From positions 76,441,730 to 76,505,729 of the forward strand of contig NC_065880.2 in NCBI RefSeq assembly GCF_932274485.2: a stretch of 64,000 nt of DNA. The letters run 5' to 3'. Positions 35,676 to 47,115 of this stretch are shown one piece after another. The position numbers and the translations under genes are program-made. The stretch is from Patella vulgata (lineage: Eukaryota; Mollusca; Gastropoda; Patellidae). Under the pieces are notes generated by a model. The model did not search any database, was not told the origin of the DNA, and saw only the letters and a list, made by a program, of their open reading frames with translations. Positions within the stretch are counted from its first letter, which is position 1; every line of letters starts with the position of its first letter.

Positions 35676-36195
35676 CCTCCCTTCAGACATTTTGCATACG
35701 TCACTGGTAGTGATTCATAAATCCACTGTTTGACCCTGATAATGACTGACTACTGTATTGTAAACATGTATATATAACTGATCATTCTGGTTGTATAAAT
35801 TGTAGGACAGCTGTTGTATTATTATTGTGATGTATTGATATGATTATTGTTAGATTTATAGTAGTCATAGATTCATGTGTAACAAGCCAATCTTTTCATT
35901 ATATAGGGCGAACGTAAAGAATAGTAATAATCCCAAAACTCTATTTCATATCAGTTCATTGGCCATGATCACCTTTATGTTGTACTTAGGGTAGATTGAA
36001 AAGATACAAATGTCCATTTGTGTTCCTTTATGTTGTAGCCCATAGAACTATAGACTAGAATAGCAATCACGTGACTTATGACGTCGTGGTATGTTCTTGT
36101 ATGTAGCCTAGTGCTTTTAGATTTATGGATGTAGCCTATGACTTATGAGGTTGGTTCCTGTGGTGTTCTAATTAGGAAGTGAGTCCAAAGTTAAT
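35676..36195. other. No gene seen
   Basis: AT-rich intron 1 or upstream sequence of the second SUEL gene. No repeat is recognised. Confidence 0.35.
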
Positions 36196-36197
36196 GA

Positions 36198-36400
36198 AAA
36201 TGAAATGAAATGGGATTTAATGTCCTACTGTTCTGCACCGATTTATCTAATAAATACGGCCATGGGCCATACAGTGCGCCATGAGGGTCAGCGACGCTAT
36301 ACTCTCATTTCGAATTTCAGCTGTCAAAGTCTCTTTTACATCTACGCCAGTGTGTACACCCGGCCTCGGATTTTCGCCCCATCCGAACGGCTATGCGTTG
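36198..36400 (-). repeat. SINE B, tail half
   Basis: Reverse: TTTAATGTCCTACTGTTCTG, GGGCCATACAGTGCGCCATG, GGATTTTCGCCCCATCCGAA. The head is missing. Confidence 0.83.
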
Positions 36401-36454
36401 TTCCTTTGCGAAATCTAAAGTTAAATGTGTACAAATGAATTTAACTTGTTATAT

Positions 36455-36725
36455 ATGTAGTAAGGGTAGCTCTGAGAGTAAGTCATTGGCCCAAGATGGT
36501 CAGGGTTCGATCATGGTGCTGATCAAGAAAGTCCCCCGTGATTTGTCGGCGTGGTTCCCCCTTGCCAATTGTGCAGGACGGAGGGTCAGGCAATGACAGT
36601 GTCTAGTCGGATGGGACGATAGACTGAACTGCCCATACTTGTTGGCATGCACGTAAAAAAAACCTTGAGAGATGGAATTCGATATAGGTTTAGGTTTAGA
36701 TTAGTAAGACGTTCAACACCCATTA
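36455..36725 (+). repeat. SINE B, diverged
   Basis: AGCTCTGAGAGTAAGTCATT, GTTCGATCATGGTG, GGCGTGGTTCCCCCTTGCCA and ATGCACGTAAAA, with a short degraded tail. Confidence 0.78.
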
Positions 36726-36754
36726 AAATTCTTTATATATTATTCAGGTCTTTC

Positions 36755-36840
36755 TTTAGGCCTTAAATTTGATATAAATTTTCAATTAGACATAAATTAA
36801 CTTACCAAGACCATAATCAACTCTCGGTGCCATTGTATTG
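36755..36840 (-). repeat. MITE M1 fragment
   Basis: CAGGTCTTTCTTTAGGCCTT and GACCATAATCAACTCTCGGT in reverse M1 order. Confidence 0.65.
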
Positions 36841-36868
36841 CAAGATATTATTTATTTATATTTTACGC

Positions 36869-37120
36869 TGTAACATATAAATTTTATTCTCCACACTAAC
36901 ATTTTGTATAATACTCTGTAACACGTAAGATTTATTTTACGTGGTAACATATTATTTGTATTTTACACTGTAACATTATTTGTATTTGTATTTTACACTG
37001 TAACATATTATTTGTATTTTACACTGTAACATATTATTTGTATTTTAATCTGTTACATATTATTGTATTTAACGATGTAACATATTAGTTGTATTTTACG
37101 CTGTAACATATTATTTTTAT
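36869..37120. repeat. Minisatellite, unit about 26 bp, next to the signal exon
   Basis: About nine diverged copies of TTTTACACTGTAACATATTA with a TTTGTA spacer. The last unit runs into the polypyrimidine tract of the acceptor at 37127. Confidence 0.88.
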
Positions 37121-37160
37121 ATTTCAGTTTACATACAGAGGACACCGATAAAACAATATT

Positions 37161-40100
37161 ATGAAGTGCCTTATTATTATAGTGTGTATATTATTGTGGG
37201 AGTCAGTTTCATCAGGTAGGCTTTTACGAATTTTCCCCTACAGAAATAAGCAAAAGATTAATCACAACAAAATATAAACCGCTAGGTGTCACAATTCATT
37301 ATGGTATCTTTAATAAACCAATACTACCCCCTCCCCCTCCCCCGCCCAACGTTCACGGTTGTACTGCCAATTCTATTACGATCGATAAGAAACATGGACT
37401 GCGATTTTTGATTTAGCATCACAATTTCAAGATGGCTGTGATTACGTCGTGGTCGGTTCTGTTTTTTTTAAAGCAACTGCCGAACATCTTTAAAGCGCCA
37501 GCTCCTCTTTAACAACAAATTAAAAACCGTGAGAACGTCTCGCTTTTTCGCATCAGTTGCCGGTCATTAAACAACGGGACTGAAGGCAATAAACCTATTT
37601 GTGTTGGACTGGGTTCATGTAATATTATGTCATGAGGCTACTGTTGATATAAAATTTACCCAGAGGGTTATACTAACAATAATTGAAATTTAAGAAATAA
37701 AAAAAAAGTTTATGGCTCCGGGTCAGGCCTCTTTAAATATAAAACGACTAATGCAAACACTGGAGATATGTTTGTCAATGGCTAGACCTAGTTGATTTGG
37801 GTCAAAATTAAAGTATTGATTTCTCCGTGGGGTGATACTCGTATTATATGTAGATGCAGAGTTAAATTGCGAGTCGTAACCCATCATGTATAGAGTCCGC
37901 AATTACAAGTTTTACATACATAAAGTAATAAAGACTTGGGTGGAGGACGGAGGAATTGACAAAGGTACCCACTAAGTCGTTCCGGATGGGATGAAAGTAC
38001 AGTCTACATATTGACGGGCACGTAAAAATTCCCTTGGCTGTTGGAATTCGCTATAAGTGTAGACTTTACCGATCTGTACGACTAACATGTTCCTCCTAGC
38101 ATGCTGTATGGAGTATGCCCGCCTTCATTAGCCCAATCGTCACAAAATAGTAGGACGTTGAACCCCATTTCATTTCATTTCAATAAAGAATTGCTCCCAG
38201 TAGGGAAGGAATACCTAATTATGTGGGATTTCTCTGTGTTTTCTGGTTAGCTATAACATCTAAAAAACCCATTTGCAAGCCAAAATCCACAATTAGTTAT
38301 CCTGTACCGTCCGCACACAAGGACAGGATGAGCCATTTAAAGCTGCAGTACAAGTCTATAAGCTGAACGACAAATTCTCCGATACACCAGATATTAAGTT
38401 AAAAAATGGCCACCTAAAATTTTACCTTCAATCATGATAAATGGATAAAGTGCATTCAAAATATTTTTTATCTGAGAGTGATTATCCAAGTTGGGGGTGG
38501 GTCGGAGGGGGGGGGGGTGAGTTACTTCAAAGGTAGGGCCCGCTGTGGCTTTAAACTACATGTAATCCAGTTATGCCACTGCTTGTGCCTTAACTTAAAG
38601 ATGCATTATGGGAGATTAGATAAAGAGCTGGCAGTTCGCACTATAATAGTTAAAAACTAGATAATGTAAAGGCAATTTGCTGAAAATTTCAGTCAAATTG
38701 ATTCAGTCTGAACTGAGAGTTTAGCGATTGAACTTTCGGCCTAGCCTCGATCATCACTACTAAAGTCGCTACGATAGAAACATAGTCTCGATTTTTCAGT
38801 TCATGATTTAATCATGAATGAAAGTTGAGCAGCAAATCGGATCCTAATCCAGTATATATCCCACTCTAGCGATGACATCGAGAGTTGATTATGGTCTGGA
38901 TAAGTTAATTAATGTCTAATTAATAATTTAGATAACATGTCAGGCCCAAAGAAAGACCCGCAATCGGCAAATTCAGCTCTTGCATAATGTATGTTTAACG
39001 TTTTAGCTCAGGTAATGAAATTACACCCCCCACATTATGTCATGCATCAGTAAAAGGCAAGCAAAAATAATACAATTCTTCTCTTTTTTTTTTCACAGCA
39101 CATGATCTAGAGAGCTTTGCATGTGTCGGGGACTCATGTGGCTTACATAACCTACATTGCTATGGAACTAAAATTTCAATCATTTCCGCGTATTACGGCT
39201 ACACCAAGATTGCCAATGACTGTCCCCTGAAGAAACAATGCCGTTCGGGGACCTGTTGTGTGAAGAAGTGGTTTGACTTGAATGATGATTGCCTACCAGA
39301 GTTTACGAAGGCAGACTATTTAGATCTCAGAAAAATCTGCGATGGCCAACAACACTGCGATTTCACTCCACCACAAAGACTGGATTATGCTGGTTGTCTG
39401 AGGAAAAAACATTTCAAATGGTGGGGAAGCTATTATCGTCATGTTTATTTTGAACATTTCACGTATTCATTTATTGAATATAAATGTTTGAAAGGTAAAG
39501 TATTAAATTACAAATTGTCTTGTTCCATGGATCCTATTTCGCCTGGTGGTTCAGTGGGTAATTCACTGATTCGCAGAGCAAGAGATGCCCCGACTAGGTC
39601 ATTTCGGGACTAACACATGGTTCAATTATATTTCAATAATTTGCTTACGCGTAGGAGTCTTTAGCAGTGGGAGGAAACCGGAGGACCCGGAGAAAACCCA
39701 CGAGGTTGGACAGGCGACCCCACTCCTTGCCACGTACAACCGCGGAATCGAAACCCCGACAATTGACTCAATGACAGACCGTATGATACAGCGCGCACGT
39801 GCTAACCATTTGGCCATCCACCCCCCTGTCCCTTTAAGTAATGATAGTAAACATGAAGTTATATTAGTCATGACGACACTCCTTCTCACTGCTCAAGTCA
39901 ATTTCTGAGAATTGTCAATGTCTCCTATCATTGAAGATGTTTCACGGTCAATGAAAATGTGTTTATTGGCCTAATGCGAGTGTTGTGAGTGGTGCAGTGT
40001 ATGCTCTTCCTTTCCTGAATACCTCGTACCACTTTCCATTATGCTATATTTTTTTTATATCACGGACTGTATTGTTACTGGGGGTTGGACCTGATTATGT

Positions 40101-43100
40101 ACGAATTTTCGATTTACAAAACATGCACCAGTGGCTAAGTCGGTAAGACGCTGGCTCGCTAGCCTGGAGGTCACGTATTCGATCCTTACATTGACCGAGA
40201 AAATTCATCGGGATTTTCTGGTGTGATTTACCCTTGTCAGTGGTGCAGGACGTAGGGTCTGATAAGGACAGCTGTTTAGTCGTACACATTCCAGTGTACG
40301 TAAAAGATCCCTTGAGTGTTGGAATTCGATATAAGAGTAGGCTATAGTGCTGTTGCCTGGGCAAGATTTCCCTCATAGCACATTGTATGGCGTATGCCCG
40401 TCTTCATTAGCCTAGTCGGAGCAGAACGGTAGAACGTAAACCCCCATTTCATTTCAAAACATGCATTTTAGCGTGATTTTACTGCTATAGAATCCGCTAT
40501 TATATTGGGAAAGTTGCATCTCTTATAGGGATATCAGTCTGCTTTTACAAAGATATTATAACGAATTGACAATGTAACACGACAACCGCCATTTTTATTT
40601 GCCGTGAACCAACTCAATAGATCTGTTTCAAATCCGACTGAACCCAAGCCGAGAGAATATCTAGCGTTGGTATTTTGATTTTTGTTTTTTAATTAAATGG
40701 CATTTTTCGAAAAATACAAATCACACGTCGTTACTTTAACAGTTCGGCAGGCAGTAGTCAGAATCGTCAAGTCACTAGTTTCATTGTTTTCGTCGAAACA
40801 TATAGATCAAGCCTTATATAGTAATACCATATCCAATTTCCATTCGATTTTTAATACTGAAATTTAATTATAAATTTTAGATAATATTGTCAGTATACAA
40901 AACCAAATGAAACCCCCTTTACTTGTATTCTAATTTTAGCGTGGGTGCCATACACAGCTCGACCCACTACAAAATCGGTGTATAAACCTAAAATGGAATT
41001 AACCACGAAGGCACCACTCTTCAGAACAACTACCGGCAGGCAGGAGATATTTGATCCAGATGGTCTCCTAGAAAAATCGAACCCGTTTCCCAAATCAGGA
41101 GTAGAAGTTAAACAGCCTGTTACGTCACAGGACAGAGTGACAGAAGCAGACAAACCAGGTAGATTTTTACAAATGTATTTAGGCCAAAATAAATAACTGT
41201 GTCTACGGTTACTTCCCCCCACCCCCCGAAATAGATATTTTAACGAATTGACAATGTATTATCTATGTTCTAGTATTTCTAACTTCACTACTAATAAGAG
41301 AAGCCACGGTGGCTCATTGAGCACGGCGTTGGTTCGCTAACCTGTAGGTCGCGGGTTCGATCCTGATGATGACCGAGAAAGGTGATCGGGATTTTCCGAC
41401 GTGGGTACCCCTTGTCAGTGGTGTAGGATGGATGGCCTGACAAGGAGAACGTATATTCGTTCGGATTGGACGAAAAAACGAGGTCCTGTGTGCACATTGG
41501 CGTGCACGTTAAAGATCCCTTTGGACGCTAAAGATCCATCATAGCACACTGCATGGCGTATACCCGTCTTGATTATCCCAGTCGAAGCAGAAAAGTAGGA
41601 CGTTAAACTCCATTTCACTTCATTTCATTTACGGAGTAAGGTCCTTCAATATAATATCGAAATGTCAATGTTGGAATCCGTCCACGGACAAACACGAAAA
41701 GACCGAGTTATAGGGCCTGGGAAATGTGAAAAAGGGTCAGGATTGTCGATTTCACATAAAAAAATAGGGTCGATGGGGTAGTCGTAAATACGGGTATTTT
41801 TTATGTTGGCCTTATCCAGGTGTCCCTCGAGAAACTTCCGGGGTTTCCCTCTGTCTGTGGTGCATGACGGAGAATAAGTGACTAGTATACTCGTCGGTTT
41901 GGAAGTAAAAGAACCCTTTACAGATTTAGGTGCCGACGCTGATGTCCGGTCAAAATTAATGCATGAAAGTAGGACGTTAAACCCCATTTAGTTTCATTTC
42001 ATGGATTCTAATCAATACCCCATCCTCGGTATCCCCAGTGGTCTCATTCCGTTTTACTCCACTATCCATAGGGTATTCACGTATTTACCCTTGATCGTAG
42101 CTTGATTTTACGAATCAATCAAAAACAGTTTACAATCTAGTCTTAGCCGCATTATTTACATTCACAACAATATGGTGGCTTGTTCGCTCGATTATGAGAA
42201 AAATTGCAAGAAATTTAATATAAAAGAAGTGACATGCACACAGAAATATGCCCCAAAACATCTTTTCGGTGCAAAAGATGTTTTTATGTCAGGTTTGATG
42301 TATTTAACGATTTTTTGATTGGTCTATAATAATAGCACAATCATCAAGGGCAGATAATTTGAATACATGTCCTTCCATTGGATGAACCCAGGGGTTATTG
42401 GAGTGTAACGGAATAAGACCACTGATGATACCGAGGTTGATCAATACCTTAGTGGTCTATTTAATCACACGATGACTACCACGACTCCGAAACGAGAAAT
42501 AAACAAACGAAAAGGGACATTTCATTTTATCTAGAAACAGCGTCAACTTATCGTAGACCCACTCAGCCTAATTAAATGAAAAGGGACATTTCATTATATC
42601 TAGAAACATTGTCAACTTATCGTGGACCCATACAGCCTAATTAAATTATTTCTGTATGTTTATAATAAGAGTATAGGTTTGTATAATAAAAACATTAACG
42701 GGAATACTGTAAGAAGTTTAACAATACTGCATATCTTGTTTTATATTTTTAGATACTGTTTTGATTGCCGGCAGTGTTGTTGGAGTTTTGATTTTCATCA
42801 TATTGGTTGTTTTTGTGGTGATATTTATTGTCAAGCGGTAAGGGGAGATCACTGGCTTTATTTTCACTACTTTAAACGGATGCAACCTACCATTAACATC
42901 CCAATTGACTTTAATAAATCCTCGCCTTTGTGTCATGCTCCAACTTTTCCCAAATTTTCGTTGGACTGAATGCTTTCCACCACAGACATATAAACACCTG
43001 GCTATGCTGTTGCTCCAAAGATTGTATGAGGTTGAACTGTAAAATTTTGATACACACAAACAGTAGCCTACTATAAACATGTAATGCTAGGTTCCAACGA

Positions 43101-44866
43101 TCACGATTCGCGCTACGATTGAAATCGTGGGTTTAATCGTGGAGTAATCGTGGTGATCCTATCAGCTCTTATCATTTATTGTGGCCAGTCGTTGCAATGG
43201 TGTTGATCGTATCGAAACGTATCTGCACGTACCAGACCGTGGACATAATAGGGACAATTTTATCGTAACGCATCGCATGACATTGGGGACCTAGCATCAC
43301 TATTCGGCGTAGTTATCACCCAACCAAACACTTAACAACTCTGTTATCCTTCCTCCTCTAAGCCATGAACGTTCATCAAACCCTGGGATCAACGGCCAAT
43401 TTAAACCATCTTCATCATTCTCGAGCAAAATGACCGTAAATTTAGGGAATAGGAGAGATAGGGATTGAGGAGAGGGAGAGAAAAACTGTTAACAAAAGGA
43501 ACTTTTGGAGTTTAATAACACGAAATAGATTTTGGCCTCTGATATTTGAAACCAGTTTTTATCCAATTTCACAACCGCTTCTTTAAAAATGCATTATTTA
43601 AGAGCTAAAGCTGCCTATACTGCAGATCTTTAATTTGGCTTCAAAAGTTATATAAATAACACATAATATCAAATCAAGTGAATGGATCCGGGGACCAGCC
43701 GTAAGCGTCCATTGCGCTGTACAGATCATAAGCCATGTCATTTACGTCAACTAATAGTCTCTTTAATACATGCTAGCCGTGGTGGTTCAGTGAGTAAGAC
43801 GTTAACTCGCTGATCTGAATGTCCCTTGTTCGATCCCTGCGTTGATTGAGAAAGTTCATCGGGAATTTCTGGTATTGTCGCCCTTCGTCAGAAGGCCTGG
43901 CAATAGACAACGTATAATGGTTCGGGTGAGACGGAAAACCAAGGTCTCGCGTACACATTAGAGTGCACGTAAAACGATCCCTTGGCTGGTGGAATGGTGG
44001 AATTCGATATAAGAATAGACTGCAGCAAAGCTGTCCGGGCAAAATCTCCACCATAGTACACCCTATGCCTGTTTTCCTTAGCCCAGTTGGCGCGGAACAG
44101 TAGGATGTTAAACCCTATTTCATTTTATTAAAGTATTAGCTTTCATAGGTTAAAGGGGGATTAGTTAAGATTAGATAAAGAGCTGATAGTTCTATCTATA
44201 ATAGTTAAAAAAATAGATAATGAAAACAGAATATGCTGAAAAAAATTCAATTAAACTGCTTCACTTTAAACCTCGATATTTTAACGATTTAATTTTAGTC
44301 ATTACTTATGTTGGTACGATAATAACCATTTTTACGTTAATTTATCCATCACAAAGTATATTCAAATCCACTTAATATCACAGGCTAACGATGACACCGA
44401 GAGTTCATTAATAACTTAGATAACATTTCAGGCCTAATGAAAGACCTGCAATAGGCAGATTTAGCTCTTGCATAATATCTGTTTAATATTATTTTGTAGG
44501 AAAACGAAGACGGTGGATAGACCGGAAAATACAAGCCAACAACACTCAAATCCTACCTATGGTCATCCGTATATTCACGGTGCTGGCTATGGTGTATATA
44601 ACAATGCTGTTATCATGCCAGGAGCGTCAGCAAACGGCGCGACACCAATGACTGGTTGTAAACCACCGGATTACAATCAGATAAACGACTTAAAGTTCAG
44701 CAACTGTGAAGCAGCATCACAGAATAATGAAAACCATTACGAGGAAGTCAAGGGGGATAATGGCAATAACCTTCTGTACCAACCACAAAACGAAGATGTG
44801 GCCGGGGAGAGTCAATTGACAGGAAATGTAAACGAGGGCAATACTATTGATGAGCTTCATATATAG
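37161..44866 (+). CDS. Single-SUEL-domain lectin receptor with tyrosine-motif tail (paralogue 2)
   Basis: Predicted type I membrane protein of 373 aa from five coding exons: 37161-37215 (UTR part from 37128), 39099-39494, 40940-41158, 42753-42837 and 44500-44866. Phases 1,1,1,2 equal those of paralogue 1. Signal peptide 1-18 (MKCLIIIVCILLWESVSS). SUEL domain about 26-150: FACVG, AYYGYT, CDGQQHC, YAGC and the closing IEYKC. It has extra cysteines (QCRSGTCC) absent from paralogue 1. The stalk (151-223) is Thr/Lys-rich with few glycosylation sites. Membrane helix about 226-250, then KRKTK. The tail of about 121 residues has NPTY (269-272), YNNA (285-288, pYxN type), YEEV (332-335) and YQPQ (345-348, YxxQ type). 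Outside the domain cores the paralogues differ strongly, so the duplication is old. SINE B, SINE A and M1 copies fill the introns. The tail exon acceptor lies 12 bp after an M1 end. Confidence 0.85.
37950..38190 (+). repeat. SINE B, diverged
   Basis: GGACGGAGGAATTGACAAAG, TCGTTCCGGATGGGATGAAA, GACGGGCACGTAAAAATTCC, and tail TAGGACGTTGAACCCCATTT. The head is missing. Confidence 0.83.
38595..39003 (+). repeat. MITE M1, full length, 95 bp before the SUEL exon
   Basis: From TTAAAGATGCATTATGGGAG to CTCTTGCATAATGTATGTTT AA, with the inner blocks CAGTTCGCACTATAATAG and TTGATTATGGTCTGGATAAG. One of the best copies and a useful reference for the family. Confidence 0.88.
39587..39830 (-). repeat. SINE A, tail truncated
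   Basis: Reverse: ACTAGGTCATTTCGGGACTA to the head GCTAACCATTTGGCCATCCA. The GGACGTTAAACC tail is absent. It begins about 90 bp after the SUEL exon. Confidence 0.9.
40119..40458 (+). repeat. SINE B, full length
   Basis: Head ACCAGTGGCTAAGTCGGTAA, B box ATTCGATCC, GTCAGTGGTGCAGGACG, TTCCCTCATAGCACATTGTA, tail GAACGTAAACCCCCATTTCA. Confidence 0.92.
41301..41632 (+). repeat. SINE B, full length with small deletion
   Basis: GCCACGGTGGCTCATTGAGC, B box GGGTTCGATCCTG, GCGTGCACGTTAAAGATCCC, tail GTAGGACGTTAAACTCCATT. Confidence 0.92.
41815..42000 (+). repeat. SINE B fragment
   Basis: TTCCGGGGTTTCCCTCTGTC, GTCCGGTCAAAATT and tail GTAGGACGTTAAACCCCATT. The head is missing. Confidence 0.75.
42007..42450. 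repeat. Foldback repeat M6
   Basis: The left end (AATCAATACCCCATCCTCGG, AGTGGTCTCATTCCGTT) is the inverse of the right end (AACGGAATAAGACCACTGAT, CCGAGGTTGATCAATACCTT). A partial copy is at 5140-5335. Confidence 0.78.
42509..42646. repeat. Tandem duplication 2 x 69 bp before the membrane exon
   Basis: Units start GAAAAGGGACATTTCATT at 42509 and 42578 and differ at a handful of bases. They lie about 110 bp before the 42753 exon. Confidence 0.92.
43085..43297. repeat. MITE M4
   Basis: Ends TGCTAGGTTCCAACGATCAC and GGGGACCTAGCA. The interior is rich in ATCGT blocks such as GATTGAAATCGTGG. The reverse copy is at 51072-51286. Confidence 0.8.
43582..43660 (-). repeat. MITE M1 fragment
   Basis: TTTAAAAATGCATTATTTAA and GAGCTAAAGCTGCCTATAC. 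Only the terminal part remains. Confidence 0.7.
43770..44132 (+). repeat. SINE B, full length
   Basis: GCCGTGGTGGTTCAGTGAGT, B box TTGTTCGATCCCTG, GAGTGCACGTAAAACGATCC and tail GTAGGATGTTAAACCCTATT. Confidence 0.9.
44152..44488 (+). repeat. MITE M1, 12 bp before the tail exon of paralogue 2
   Basis: From TTAAAGGGGGATTAGTTAAG to TAGCTCTTGCATAATATCTG TTTAA. Only TATTATTTTGTAG separates its end from the exon, so the element probably supplies the branch-point region. Confidence 0.85.
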
Positions 44867-45893
44867 AGTGCGCCGTCAGTTGGTATACGATTAATGAATC
44901 CAGATCCAATTAACAAGATAACTTTAATCGACCACGATCTAAATATAATAATGAAAATTGTTCTTAAGCTTCGATAAATTTGGATTTTGACCTTAATAAT
45001 TGTAGGATTTAGTAAACATATATTCGTCTCCACAATTCTGCATCTAATGTCATATATATTTTTTTTGTATTGTTAATACTTGATATCAAATTAGATGTAG
45101 TTCATATCGGTATATCCATGAACAATCCGATACTGTTCGAAACTACGGCTCCTAAAACCATCTCAAACTGAATTGTTTTCCGTTTTGTAGCGCCGTTTAC
45201 TGGTTCTTGGTCGGTTTAGGACGGACTAAGCAGCAATAGTTTCGGGCAATTTCTAACTGTCTATGGGCTGTTAAATTATATATTTTCATACAAAAGTCCC
45301 TGATTATAATAAAGCTGTATTTTACAAGTAAATGATACCATTTACAGCTATATATTCCAAAATTAATTTTTGTGCCTGTTTTTCGTCCATATTTTGTATT
45401 AATTTTTATAATTTGTGCTTGTTAATAAATTAAATTCAGTTTATTGAATGGAAAGTTCATCAGCATTTTCAAGGCGTTGCAATCACTTGCCAGTGGTACA
45501 GGACGAAGACCTGGTATGGTACAGCGTCTAATAGACGTTGTAACATGGACGGGAAACCATCTTTTGTTCTTGTCGTTGAATAGGAAGATTGTCTTCCCTC
45601 TAGTAGATTGGGTGGAGCTTAACCGTGCAATAATTGGACATGTTCTAAGTTATTGCACACTTTTGCTGGTTTACACTAGTTTTAGTACACAACTAGTGTA
45701 GTTGATAACAACAAGCATACTGAGCAGGTGTCAATGTTACAAGTCCTTTTTAGCACGCTTCATTCGTTAACAGGTTTAAAATGTTCCTCGTGTTCTCTTC
45801 ATTATCCAGGTTGGTGCAGAAAAGTATGACGTTACATCTTATTTCTTTGAATCATATTGAATTAAAGTTGTCGACGTAGTCAAGTGGTTATGG
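44867..45893 (+). other. 3' flank of the second SUEL receptor
   Basis: AATAAA at 45308-45313 is followed by T-rich sequence and is a plausible polyadenylation signal, giving a 3' UTR of about 450 bases. A short SINE B-like remnant lies near 45465-45560. No further gene is recognised. Confidence 0.45.
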
Positions 45894-45901
45894 TACTAGA
45901 C

Positions 45902-46118
45902 CAGTGATTCTCAACCTGTGTGCCGCGGCAGTCAGGTGTGCTGCGAGATCTTCCTAAGTGTGCCGCGAAATTGTGAATGATAAACTAAGAAAATGTGAAA
46001 AAACATGTTTTTATTTTGTAAAATTTAGATATTTTTCATATATATTTAGCCAGGTGTGCCGCTATTTCTTCATGTGTTCCAAGGTGTGCTGTCGGTCAAA
46101 AAAGGTTGAGAACCACTG
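45902..46118. mobile_element. Non-autonomous hAT-type element with exact 8-bp duplication
   Basis: 217 bp with ends CAGTGATTCTCAACC and, in complement, CAGTGGTTCTCAACC. It is flanked by TACTAGAC on both sides (45894-45901, 46119-46126). The interior carries GTGTGCCGCGGC and GTGTGCCGCGAA. The ends match the well-known CAGTGGTTCTCAACC type of animal hAT elements. No transposase. Confidence 0.93.
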
Positions 46119-46194
46119 TACTAGACGCTTGACTATCCTGTCGTGTTTGTAGAACCTTTGCTTAAAGTCAGACTTTTTTCAGACTATTAATTAT

Positions 46195-46335
46195 GTCAAC
46201 AATTCGCTTGGGCGTTGACGTCTTTAGCAGTGGGAGGAAACCGGACGGAGGACCAGGAGGAAACCCACGAGGTTGGACAAGCGACCCGAATCCCTGTCAT
46301 TATACACGCATAGGATCAAAACCAGACCACTTACC
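46195..46335 (-). repeat. SINE A, body only
   Basis: AATTCGCTTGGGCGTTGACG, AGCAGTGGGAGGAAACCGGA, CACGAGGTTGGACAAGCGAC. Both ends are lost. Confidence 0.82.
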
Positions 46336-46974
46336 CTAATGAATGTCAGTGGTATCATCCGTTCTAGAAACAATATGCATACCCGTCCGCGGTGGAGCGA
46401 TTGACTGTAGCTGAATATCAGGAACCGTAGCCTACATATACACGCATATAGTGTATGCCACGGAGTGCACATTAAAGAATCGAAAAAATCGGCTTAGAAA
46501 AACACACAAAACTAGTTCGTTTACTATATATATATATATATATATGGACATGCAACGCGGCATGCGAGCTTGTTTCTTGCACACTTGCGTATCGTTTGGC
46601 TGATTTTGATTTCAGATATGATGTCACAATTACAAGATGGCGGTAATGACATCATGCACGATTATTTAACCATATAGTAATATCGTATGTTATAGACAAT
46701 GTTCCTAACACCAATATTACAGTGGTTAAGAATAACCCTCTGTGACCTGGGTGTACAAGAGGCTTGTAGGGATCGCCTGCCCAACCATGTGGGTTTCTTC
46801 CGGGTCCTCCTGATTCTCTCCACTTCATAAATGAGCGTGCACTTTATATCAACAAAATTTTCACGGGATTTCCAAGCCTGGTTCCGTCTATCAGTTGTCT
46901 AGTTGTTTGGGTGGCAAGAGGCATTGTCTGCGATATCACCCTAGATGGAAGCGGACGTTATGTCTAATATCAAG

Positions 46975-47115
46975 TCAATTCAATGGAGAGAGACAAATGA
47001 GGGAAAAACACACGGGGATGGACAGTTGACCCTACCCAATGCCAGGTTCAAGCGGGAAATCGAAACCACGCCATCAACAGACCTTGTGATCTCATGCGCA
47101 CGCGTCAAACCTTTA
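46975..47115 (-). repeat. SINE A, degraded
   Basis: TTGACCCTACCCAATGCCAG, ATCGAAACCACGCCATCAAC and GACCTTGTGATCTCATGCGC in reverse head order. Confidence 0.65.

Noticed and set aside
40119-40200. tRNA-like sequence with good A and B boxes, here and at many other sites
   Set aside because: These are SINE heads followed by SINE bodies. No stand-alone cloverleaf with an acceptor stem was found.
44852-44866. C-terminal DELHI of paralogue 2 as an ER-retention signal
   Set aside because: It does not match KDEL/HDEL at the very end and sits on the cytoplasmic side.
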